DNA of 9,860 nucleotides from Armatimonadota bacterium (GTDB taxonomy: Bacteria; Armatimonadota; UBA10988). The translations under genes were made by a program, and so were the position numbers. The notes beneath the pieces were generated by a model that saw only the letters and a program-made list of their open reading frames with translations, was not told where the DNA came from and ran no database searches. Below are positions 1-5,682 of this stretch, in pieces. The DNA lies in NCBI GenBank assembly GCA_016183835.1, contig JACPDV010000555.1:1-9860 (forward strand). The letters run 5' to 3'. Numbering within the stretch: position 1 is the stretch's first letter; each line of letters begins with the position of its first letter.

Positions 1-202
1 CCGGCCCGGGCGGCAGACTGTCCCGGATCTCGGGCGGGCCGACCACGCAGACGCGGTCGATGCGCTCGGCCTCGTGCAAGGCGCGCAGGACGCGGTCGAT
101 CAGCCGCTCGCCGTCGAACTCGATCAGGCACTTGATGGTCTGCCCGGTCTGCTCGGCGAGCGGCCCGGAGATCCGGCCTCCGGCGGTCACCACGGCGTTC
201 AT
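1..202 (-). CDS. NTP transferase (MobA-like), N-terminal fragment
   Basis: This is the first 67 codons of a gene that runs off the left edge of the window. The N-terminus MNAVVTAGGRISGPLAEQ, followed by GQTIKCLIEFDGERLIDRVL and IDRVCVVG, matches the start of MobA-like nucleotidyltransferases. In that family an AGGR-type loop binds the NTP, a Lys (here in the TIKCLIEFDG segment) lies near the phosphates, and a Rossmann-like fold follows. Such enzymes transfer a nucleotidyl group from NTP to a sugar phosphate or cofactor precursor; the substrate cannot be told from this fragment. The ATG start is supported by GGAGG seven bases upstream. The gene diverges from the glycosidase-like gene at 381, and nothing links the two functionally. 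Confidence 0.8.
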   Translation of the reverse strand, partial: MNAVVTAGGRISGPLAEQTGQTIKCLIEFDGERLIDRVLRALHEAERIDRVCVVGPPEIRDSLPPGP

Positions 203-209
203 GTCGGCG

Positions 210-237
210 CCTCCACCCACCCCGCGGGCGGATTCTA
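210..237 (-). promoter_or_regulatory. Possible extended -10 promoter and RBS of the transferase gene
   Basis: Read on the minus strand, TGG-TAGAAT (TAGAAT at 237-232) fits an extended -10 box, with 5 of 6 matches to TATAAT. It would place transcription start about 20-25 bases before the ATG at 202. GGAGG at 214-210 is the ribosome binding site. I see no convincing -35 box, so the promoter call rests on the -10 match and position alone. Confidence 0.3.
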
Positions 238-295
238 CCACAGAGCCATGAGCAAGCGACAGCGGGCGGGACACGCGCGCGATCACGCACGAGGA

Positions 296-361
296 GCGGC
301 GGCCGCGCGAGCGAAGTGAGGGCGCTGGCAGGGTCCGCGCACCTGTCTGCGGCGGCCGCGC
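296..361. repeat. 13-bp direct repeat in the divergent intergenic region
   Basis: GCGGCGGCCGCGC occurs at 296-308 and again at 349-361, 53 bases apart, each copy containing the palindrome GCGGCCGC. It lies in the 178-base spacer between the divergent transferase and glycosidase-like genes. It could be a regulatory site, but in DNA this rich in GC a chance repeat of simple composition is a fair alternative. Confidence 0.3.
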
Positions 362-380
362 CGGCGGAGGCGAATTGAAT

Positions 381-2975
381 ATGGTGTCCCCGGAAAAGGC
401 GTGCCTCGCCCTGCTGCTGGCCACGGCCGTGTCCGCCGCTGAGCCGTTCGACTACTTCACCAACTCCTGGCAGGTGATCGGCCTCAAGGACTACGCCGCC
501 GGCACCCGCGTGACGCCCGACAGCCGGCTCCTCCTCGGTGGCGGACGGCTGCTCAGGCTGCGCGTCGGGCCGGAGCTGGTGCCGCTCGGACGCGGAGCTG
601 TGAAGACCCTCCTCGAGGGCTGGCTGCCGGTCGTGCAACTGCACACCGAGGCGGGCACCGTGCGGTACGATGTGCTCCTCTGGGCCACGCCGGTGCCGTC
701 GGTCAAGGACTGGCAGGAGGCCTTCGACGGGCCGGCCGAGGGCGAGAACTACCTCAACTGGGTCCTCGTCCGCGCCACCAACCGCGGCCCGCGGGCGGCC
801 GTCGCGAGGCTCGCCGTGGACGCTCCGCGGGAGGCCGGGGCGCTGACCGGGCGCTGGTCGCCGAGCGACACCATCTCGCCCGGGCGGAGCGCCGAGCTGG
901 TCGTCCGGGTGCCCTTCGAGCCGGTCGCCGACGCCCGCGGCCTCGGCAGCGACGCCGACGTCTGGCTGCGGCGAACTGCCGACTGGTGGCGCGGACTGCT
1001 CGACTCCGCGGGACGGATCGAGGTGCCCGACCGCAAGGCCGAGGACACCCTCCGCGCGGCGCACGTCTGTCAGCTCCTCGCCGCGGACCACGGCGAGGTG
1101 CATGGCGGCGAAGGGTTCTACGACGAGTTCTACGTCCGCGACGGCGCCTACCAGCTCCTCGAGCTCGAAGAGGCAGGGCTGGACGACGCGGCGCGCCGCA
1201 TGGCCGACTGCTTCCTCCGCTACCAGCGGCCCGACGGCCGGTTCGAGTCTCAGGGCGGCCAGTTCGACGCCAACGGCCAGGCGCTGTGGGCCATCCAGCA
1301 CTACCACGCCATGACCGGAGACCGGGCCTGGCTCGAGCGGGCGGTCCCCGCCATGCTCAGGGCCTGCGACTGGATCCGCGCGACACGGCGGCAGGCGGCG
1401 CCGGACTCGCCCTTCGCCGGGCTCCTGCCCGCCGCGGTGGCCGACGGCGAGTCCCTCTGGGACGGCAAGCACCACATCGTCGGCTACGACATCTGGAACC
1501 TCCGCGGCCTGTTCTGCACCGCCGACGCAGCGCACGCTTTGGGGCTTGTTCAGCAGGCCGAGGCGCTGGAGGCCGAGGCCGCCGCCTTCCAACGCGACAT
1601 CGGCGCCGCCGTCGAGCGCTCGGGCCTGCATTACTTCCCGCCGAGCTGGGAGAAGGAGGGCACGCCCTGGGGCAACACCGAGCTGCTCTGGCCCACCCTC
1701 CTCTTCGACCGCCAGGATCCCCGCGTCACCGCGCTTCTGAAGCACGTGCGCACCGAGCTGGGCGGCGGCTTCCACGAGGGCACCATCCGCTGGATGGGCA
1801 CGGAGGGCGCGATCCACCCCTACCTCAGCGCCTACAACACGATGGACAGCCTCGCCCGCGACGAGGACGAGACGGTGGTGCGCGAGTTCTACTGGTACCT
1901 GCTCCATTCCAGCGCCAGCCACGCCTTCCCCGAGGGCATCTTCTACCGCCGGCGCTTCGCCTGGAGCGACACCATCCCCCACGGCACCGGCGCCGCCAAC
2001 TACGCCATCCTCCTCCGCCACATGCTCGTCGAGGAGCGCGGCGCGGAGCTGCACCTCCTGCCCGCGGTGCCGGACGGCTGGCTCGTGGCCGGACAGCGGA
2101 TCCGCCTCACCCGTCTGCCCACCACGTTCGGCCACGTGGACCTGGAGGTGCGCGGCGAGCGGAGCGGCGTGCGGGTCCACCTGACCGCGCCGGACCGCGT
2201 CAAGCCGGCCAAGGTCGTGCTCCACCTGCCGCAGTCCCGGACGCTGCTCGATCCGCCGGCCGGGATTGAGGTCGTGTCGCGCCCCGACCAGGCGGTGCGC
2301 TGGAGCTTCGACCGGGTGGTGGCCGAGTACCTGGCGGCGGCGCCGCAGCCGGTGAAGATCGATCTGGTGAGCCTGCCGCGCCGGCCGGCGGTGGACGGGT
2401 CCGCCTGCGAACTGGTCGATCTCCGCGCGGCCGCCGTGACGGACCCGTTCGAGGCGCCGTTCGGGGTGCCGCGGCCGGGGAAGTACCTCTTCACCGGGCT
2501 CCAAGTCGGGCGGCAGGTGATCGCCGGCGTGCCGTTCGAGGTGCTCGATCCGGCGGGCAACCAGGGCCGCGGTCTGGTCGTGCTGCACGCGCCGCAAGCG
2601 CCGCAGAGCATCGCCTGGCCGAAAGAGGTGCGCATCCCGGTGGGCCGCACCGGCCGGCGACTGTACTTCCTGGGCAACGTCACCGGCTGGGCACCGGGCG
2701 ACCCCGGCGCCGGACCGCACGATGCGGTCGCCGAGTACGAGATCGTCTACGCCGACGGCGTGAAGCAGATCGTGCCGCTGGTCTCGGGCCGCACCGCGGA
2801 CGACTGGGCCTCACCGCCGGAGGCCACGGACGTGACGCTCGGGCTCCGCGGCGACCCGTGGCACCTCAACGTGCTGGGCGTGCCGCTGCGGCCGGTGGCG
2901 GTGGTGGAGGTGGTCTTCAGAGACCTGGACACGCCGGCGGCGCCGCTCCTCGCGGCGGTGACCCTGGAGCGGTGA
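381..2975 (+). CDS. Secreted six-hairpin glycosidase-like protein
   Basis: Encodes 864 residues from ATG 381, which has GGAGG ten bases upstream; a TTG at 375 is an in-frame alternative but sits only four bases from that site. Residues 1-20 are a signal peptide ending near VSAA, so the protein is exported. Residues about 225-550 look like an (alpha/alpha)6 barrel: FYDEFYVRDGAYQ (R253, D254), SWEKEGTPWGNTE (E424, E426, E434), SHAFPEG (E518) and PHGTGAANYAILLRHML, then LHLLPAVPDGWL, a beta-domain lead-in common in such glycosidases. Candidate acid residues are D254, E424, E426 and E518, but I cannot assign catalytic roles. The C-terminal 200 residues resemble an accessory beta domain (VDLRAAAV, IAGVPFEVLDP, YEIVYADGVKQIVPL). 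A role in breaking down plant or microbial polysaccharide is inferred; GH family and substrate are unknown. Confidence 0.8.
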   Translation: MVSPEKACLALLLATAVSAAEPFDYFTNSWQVIGLKDYAAGTRVTPDSRLLLGGGRLLRLRVGPELVPLGRGAVKTLLEGWLPVVQLHTEAGTVRYDVLLWATPVPSVKDWQEAFDGPAEGENYLNWVLVRATNRGPRAAVARLAVDAPREAGALTGRWSPSDTISPGRSAELVVRVPFEPVADARGLGSDADVWLRRTADWWRGLLDSAGRIEVPDRKAEDTLRAAHVCQLLAADHGEVHGGEGFYDEFYVRDGAYQLLELEEAGLDDAARRMADCFLRYQRPDGRFESQGGQFDANGQALWAIQHYHAMTGDRAWLERAVPAMLRACDWIRATRRQAAPDSPFAGLLPAAVADGESLWDGKHHIVGYDIWNLRGLFCTADAAHALGLVQQAEALEAEAAAFQRDIGAAVERSGLHYFPPSWEKEGTPWGNTELLWPTLLFDRQDPRVTALLKHVRTELGGGFHEGTIRWMGTEGAIHPYLSAYNTMDSLARDEDETVVREFYWYLLHSSASHAFPEGIFYRRRFAWSDTIPHGTGAANYAILLRHMLVEERGAELHLLPAVPDGWLVAGQRIRLTRLPTTFGHVDLEVRGERSGVRVHLTAPDRVKPAKVVLHLPQSRTLLDPPAGIEVVSRPDQAVRWSFDRVVAEYLAAAPQPVKIDLVSLPRRPAVDGSACELVDLRAAAVTDPFEAPFGVPRPGKYLFTGLQVGRQVIAGVPFEVLDPAGNQGRGLVVLHAPQAPQSIAWPKEVRIPVGRTGRRLYFLGNVTGWAPGDPGAGPHDAVAEYEIVYADGVKQIVPLVSGRTADDWASPPEATDVTLGLRGDPWHLNVLGVPLRPVAVVEVVFRDLDTPAAPLLAAVTLER

Positions 2976-2980
2976 GACGC

Positions 2981-4429
2981 CTACGGTGCCGGTGACACCG
3001 TGTACTGCAGGTCGTCCAGGTACACCCGCTGGCCGTTGCCGTCGATCCACGTCGTGACGATGCCGAACCGGTCCAGACGCGTGGCGCTTCCGCTGACGCC
3101 GGGGTCGAGCCGGATGCTGAACGCCGCGCCGTCCAGGCTCACGTCCACGTGCCCGGCTTCCGCTCCGGCCGGCACCCACGCCAGCGACCAAGTGTGCGGC
3201 GCGCCGTCCGGGAAGATGCGCAGGGTGCCATGGTCGGTTCCGCGGCTCGCGCGCCCCTCGATCGTGTGGTAGGCCGGGTAGACGAAGAAGCCCTGGCTGC
3301 TCGGCCCCTCGATCGCGATCCCCACGAAGCTGCGCGGCAGGCTGGACGACTGCGAATCGGTGACGGTCATGCTGTCGACCGAGTGGTAGAACCCAATCAG
3401 CGTCGTGCTGTCGCTAACCCCACGCAGCATGGCGAGCTTGCCGGCCGCGCCGAACGGCCGGTCCAGCGTCAGCGGGCCGAGACGGTCGCCATAGGAGGCA
3501 AGGGTGCTCGCGTAACGGCAGTCGCCGCGGTAGATGGACCCGCCCATCTCGCCCGGCCCGTCGCCCCCGGTGAATCGCGTGGGGCTGTAGCCGAAGTCGC
3601 CGTGCGGCCTGATCTCGTGTGTCTCGTAGCTGACGCGGTTGCGGTAGCCGTCCCAGCCGGGGTCCCGGCTGAAGTCCTCGAGGACACCGTTCACGGTGAC
3701 ATCGTCGAGCCACACCTCGCCGCCGTCGTCGGCGCTCTTAAGCACGGGCAGCAGGCCGAAGTGGTCGAACGTGGCGCCGGCCTGTCTGTGCCCGTTGCCC
3801 AGATTGCAGATCGACGTTTCATCATCGATCGTCACGGTCACCGCTCCAGCGCCGTCGTGGCCCGCCGGGTCGTAGACGATGGACCAACGATGAACCGCTC
3901 CGCGGGCGAAGCCGCGCAACTGGGGGCGGTCCGAGCCGGGCACGGCGACGGTGGCGAACCCGCCGGGGCTGTCGCCGCCGGCGCGCCAGTCGCGGGTGGC
4001 GTACTCGACGAAGGCGTAGAACACCTCGCCCCGCCCGAGGAGCCGGATCGCGACCGTGTTCGGGGTGCGCCATTCGTTCAGCGTGTGCGAGTTGAAGAAC
4101 GCGAGCAGGATGTGGAAGCGCGCCGTGGGGCAGGCGATGCTGCCGGCCGCGGTGAGCCGATCGTCGAGCGTCTGCGGCGGGATGGGCTTCGCGTAGTACG
4201 CCGGCTCGGCGGCGGGTGTGATGAAGCCGCCGACGGCATGGCGGGCGTCCGAGTAGCCGAAGTCCTGCCGGATGGTCCGCGCGATCTCCCGGGCCGCGCG
4301 GTTGTTGTGCCCCTCCCAGCCGGGATCCTGGTCGAAGTGCTGGGTCCGCACCTGCCCGGCCGGCTCCGCGCCAGTGACGAGCGCGACGAGCAACGCGAGG
4401 GTGAGGGTCGCCACGGAGGACGGGACCAT
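2981..4429 (-). CDS. Exported protein with two tandem beta-sandwich-like domains
   Basis: Encodes 482 residues. ATG 4429 is chosen because GAGGAG stands six bases before it and a signal peptide follows at once (MVPSSVATLTLALLVALVTGA). An upstream ATG at 4453 overlaps the peptidase stop as ATGA and would add eight residues, so translational coupling is possible. The mature protein is an internal duplication. Copy 1 (about 31-247) opens HFDQDPGWEGHNNR and closes EVWLDDVTVNG; copy 2 (about 252-480) opens DFSRDPGWDGYRNR and closes RVYLDDLQYTV. Both contain DFGYS, then a Gly-rich strand, and near their ends a FDHFGLL / LDRFGIV strand. The pattern suggests LamG/concanavalin-like sandwiches, which often bind glycans. 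No catalytic residues are evident and I do not recognise a named family. Its stop lies five bases from that of the convergent glycosidase-like gene. Confidence 0.75.
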   Translation of the reverse strand: MVPSSVATLTLALLVALVTGAEPAGQVRTQHFDQDPGWEGHNNRAAREIARTIRQDFGYSDARHAVGGFITPAAEPAYYAKPIPPQTLDDRLTAAGSIACPTARFHILLAFFNSHTLNEWRTPNTVAIRLLGRGEVFYAFVEYATRDWRAGGDSPGGFATVAVPGSDRPQLRGFARGAVHRWSIVYDPAGHDGAGAVTVTIDDETSICNLGNGHRQAGATFDHFGLLPVLKSADDGGEVWLDDVTVNGVLEDFSRDPGWDGYRNRVSYETHEIRPHGDFGYSPTRFTGGDGPGEMGGSIYRGDCRYASTLASYGDRLGPLTLDRPFGAAGKLAMLRGVSDSTTLIGFYHSVDSMTVTDSQSSSLPRSFVGIAIEGPSSQGFFVYPAYHTIEGRASRGTDHGTLRIFPDGAPHTWSLAWVPAGAEAGHVDVSLDGAAFSIRLDPGVSGSATRLDRFGIVTTWIDGNGQRVYLDDLQYTVSPAP

Positions 4430-4435
4430 CGGCGG

Positions 4436-4441
4436 CTCCTC
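4436..4441 (-). promoter_or_regulatory. RBS deciding the start of the two-domain gene
   Basis: GAGGAG on the minus strand, six bases before ATG 4429. It favours this start over ATG 4453, which overlaps the preceding stop codon as ATGA. Confidence 0.6.
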
Positions 4442-4449
4442 TGCCTGGA

Positions 4450-5160
4450 TCATACGTCGCCGGTCGGGTCGGCGTGCAGGCTGAACAGCTCTAGCGTCTC
4501 GCCCGGCTGCAGGAACCGCGCCACCTCGAAGTGCGAGGCATTGCACGGCTTGTCGTACCCGCCCCAGCGGAACCCGTGCCGCTCGAACAGCGGCGCCAGC
4601 TCGCGCAACCCGCCCGGAGGGTCTGGCTCCATTTCGTCTGCGAATTGGTGCCTGACCCGCCAGCCGCGGCAGCCGTCCTGCCCCAGCGGGTTCTCCACCG
4701 GGTTCAGGTCCACCGCTAACCCCAACGCATGGGCCGACAGCTCCGTGGTGTAGGCGAGGGGGTCTGGCTCCATTTCGGCCGCCGAATTGGTGCCTGACCC
4801 CCGGGGTAGCGCCGGTGAGGACCCGGGCGGCAGCACGCTCCGCAGCCGCGGCTCGAACTCTCCGCCGAAGGCGAGGACCTGGTCCAGCAGCCCCTCCGCC
4901 TCCACCTCGCTGAAGGCCTCCTGGAGCTGCGCGGCGGCGGAGCGGTGGAAGAGCACCCAGGGGTCTGGCTCCATTTCGGCCGCCGAATTGGTGCCTGACT
5001 CCGGCCTGCGCGGCACCGCCGCCAACTGCGGCACGCGCACGCGTTCCAGGTTCTGCTCGTAGCCCTCCAGCAGCTTCACCGGCGCGCGCGAGGCCGGCGT
5101 CTCGAACCGATACCGCACCGCCCCGGCCAGCGGGTGCGTCACGCTCCGCTCATGGCTCAT
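4450..5160 (-). CDS. M15-type zinc peptidase carrying three in-frame REP-like insertions
   Basis: Encodes 236 residues. ATG 5160 has a perfect AAGGAGG eight bases upstream; a GTG at 5184 lies inside a tandem repeat and is rejected. The core matches the VanY/CwlK-like M15 group of D,D- or L,D-type cell-wall peptidases: FGGEFEPRLR (98-107), LSAHALGLAVDLNPVENPLG (141-160) with putative zinc ligands H144 and D151, then FERHGFRWGGYDK (192-204) and NASHFE with zinc ligand H210. The acidic residue usual three places before that His is N207 here, so activity may be weak or lost. No signal peptide is visible. Segments 55-67 and 122-134 (both SGTNSAAEMEPDP) and 168-181 are translations of three REP-like palindromes sitting between, not within, the core motifs. 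The stop overlaps ATG 4453 of the next gene as ATGA. Confidence 0.78.
   Translation of the reverse strand: MSHERSVTHPLAGAVRYRFETPASRAPVKLLEGYEQNLERVRVPQLAAVPRRPESGTNSAAEMEPDPWVLFHRSAAAQLQEAFSEVEAEGLLDQVLAFGGEFEPRLRSVLPPGSSPALPRGSGTNSAAEMEPDPLAYTTELSAHALGLAVDLNPVENPLGQDGCRGWRVRHQFADEMEPDPPGGLRELAPLFERHGFRWGGYDKPCNASHFEVARFLQPGETLELFSLHADPTGDV
4619..4658. repeat. REP-like palindrome, copy C
   Basis: Forty bases: GGGTCTGGCTCCATTTCG on the left arm, TCTG loop, CGAATTGGTGCCTGACCC on the right arm. The arms pair with T-T mismatches at arm positions 6, 10 and 14. Compared with copies A and B the centre is one base shorter and differs in sequence, so half of the element is read in another frame (VRHQF rather than SGTNS), while the other half still gives EMEPDP. 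It lies between the DLNP and HGFRWGG motifs of the peptidase. Confidence 0.85.
4758..4802. repeat. REP-like palindrome, copy A
   Basis: The 41-base unit GGGTCTGGCTCCATTTCGG-CCG-CCGAATTGGTGCCTGACCC fills 4760-4800 and extends by two more G-C pairs on each side, giving a 21-position stem with a three-base loop. Arm positions 6, 10 and 14 are T-T mismatches (A-A on the other strand). It is translated as SGTNSAAEMEPDP in the peptidase, just before the SAHALGLAVD zinc motif. Confidence 0.9.
4961..5001. repeat. REP-like palindrome, copy B
   Basis: Same as copy A except for one base near the outer end of the right arm (GACTC in place of GACCC). It too is translated as SGTNSAAEMEPDP and lies in the N-terminal third of the peptidase, ahead of the helix WVLFHRSAAAQLQEAF. 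Confidence 0.9.
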
Positions 5161-5168
5161 CTTCCGCG

Positions 5169-5175
5169 CCTCCTT
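5169..5175 (-). promoter_or_regulatory. Perfect RBS deciding the peptidase start
   Basis: AAGGAGG on the minus strand, eight bases before ATG 5160. It settles the start of the M15-type gene against the longer GTG 5184 option. Confidence 0.75.
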
Positions 5176-5177
5176 CC

Positions 5178-5212
5178 GCCTCACCGTTCACCGCCTACGG
5201 TTCACCGTTCAC
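5178..5212 (-). repeat. Degenerate heptanucleotide tandem repeat
   Basis: Read on the minus strand from 5212 the sequence divides into five sevens: GTGAACG, GTGAACC, GTAGGCG, GTGAACG, GTGAGGC. Units 1 and 4 are identical; the others differ by one to three bases. The array spans the stop codon (TAG, 5197-5195) of the 84-residue gene and ends just before the Shine-Dalgarno site of the peptidase gene, so it fills most of the spacer between them. Confidence 0.6.
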
Positions 5213-5449
5213 GTCCGCCGAGCCCTCGGCCGCGGCGACATGGTCGTAGGTGTACTCGGTCCGGCACCCCTTCGACTCCGCCACCAGCACGAAACAGCCC
5301 GTGTCGTCATACGTGTAGGTCGTCACGCGGTCGGGCAACGGCTCGCCCGCCGCACCGCTGTCGTCCGCCCCGCCGCCCGCGGCGTCCGGCTGCTCGTCGT
5401 TCGATTCGTCCTCGGCACCCTCGGGTCCGTCCGTCGGTTGCTCGCTCAT
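5195..5449 (-). CDS. Small acidic protein with a YD-like segment
   Basis: Encodes 84 residues from ATG 5449, which is preceded by GGAGGAGGG nine bases upstream. A longer in-frame start at ATG 5584 (129 residues), with GGGAG ahead of it, cannot be excluded, but its extra N-terminus is basic and of poor complexity. Residues 1-40 are strongly acidic and Gly/Ala-rich, probably disordered. Residues 43-69 read TTYTYDDTGCFVLVAESKGC and RTEYTYD: two YTYD motifs bracketing a short hairpin, like a single YD (RHS) repeat, with Cys at 52 and 62 that might pair. There is no signal peptide or membrane segment. It precedes the M15-type gene by 34 bases and is probably cotranscribed with it. I do not recognise a family; a remnant or accessory of the RHS genes upstream is one possibility. 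Confidence 0.6.
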   Translation of the reverse strand: MSEQPTDGPEGAEDESNDEQPDAAGGGADDSGAAGEPLPDRVTTYTYDDTGCFVLVAESKGCRTEYTYDHVAAAEGSADVNGEP

Positions 5450-5523
5450 GCAAATCAGCCCTCCTCCGCCGCAGGGCTTGCCGCCAGGACGCGAGATCCA
5501 CGGTGTGCTGCGGGGAGCCGCTT

Positions 5524-5541
5524 GCCGGGCGGTCGCCCGGC
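5524..5541. repeat. GC-rich inverted repeat
   Basis: GCCGGGC-GGTC-GCCCGGC forms a 7-bp all-GC stem with a four-base loop. It lies in the 233-base gap between the propeller-like gene (ends 5683) and the 84-residue gene, the largest break in the minus-strand gene series. No T-run follows on either strand, so it is not a canonical intrinsic terminator, though it could still stall or end transcription. I see nothing else definite in this gap. Confidence 0.35.
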
Positions 5542-5682
5542 CGCGCTGGCTCCGGGCACGCTTGCCATCCTCCTCATTCGGCATCGATCTCTCCCACCGC
5601 GGCCTTCAGTCGGTCGCCGCCTTCACCCGGAATGTGCATGGCGTCCCCACACCTGGGACTTGCGGCCCCGGACCCGAACTGC

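Noticed and set aside
986..2269. 427-residue open frame on the plus strand, other frame of the glycosidase-like gene
   Set aside because: Arg/Pro-rich shadow frame inside a well-supported gene with a signal peptide and family motifs.
2983..3001. ACGGTG/CACCGT hairpin as a bidirectional terminator between the convergent genes
   Set aside because: Only six base pairs with a seven-base loop, no T-run, and it lies inside the last codons of the minus-strand gene.
3149..4753. 534-residue open frame on the plus strand
   Set aside because: It is antisense to the two-domain gene and the peptidase gene, has no motif or ribosome site, and its composition (Arg/Ala/Gly/Val-rich) is typical of a GC-driven shadow frame.
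4740..4820. Target-site duplications around palindrome copy A
   Set aside because: The flanks (TAGGCGA and GGGGTAGCG) are not direct repeats, so no insertion footprint can be claimed.
4619..5001. The three palindromes as a CRISPR array
   Set aside because: Starts are 141 and 201 bases apart, the sequence between copies is conserved peptidase coding sequence, and the units are whole-length palindromes unlike CRISPR repeats.
5161..5184. GTG 5184 as the peptidase start
   Set aside because: The GTG lies in the heptanucleotide repeat and lacks an upstream Shine-Dalgarno site, while ATG 5160 has a perfect AAGGAGG.
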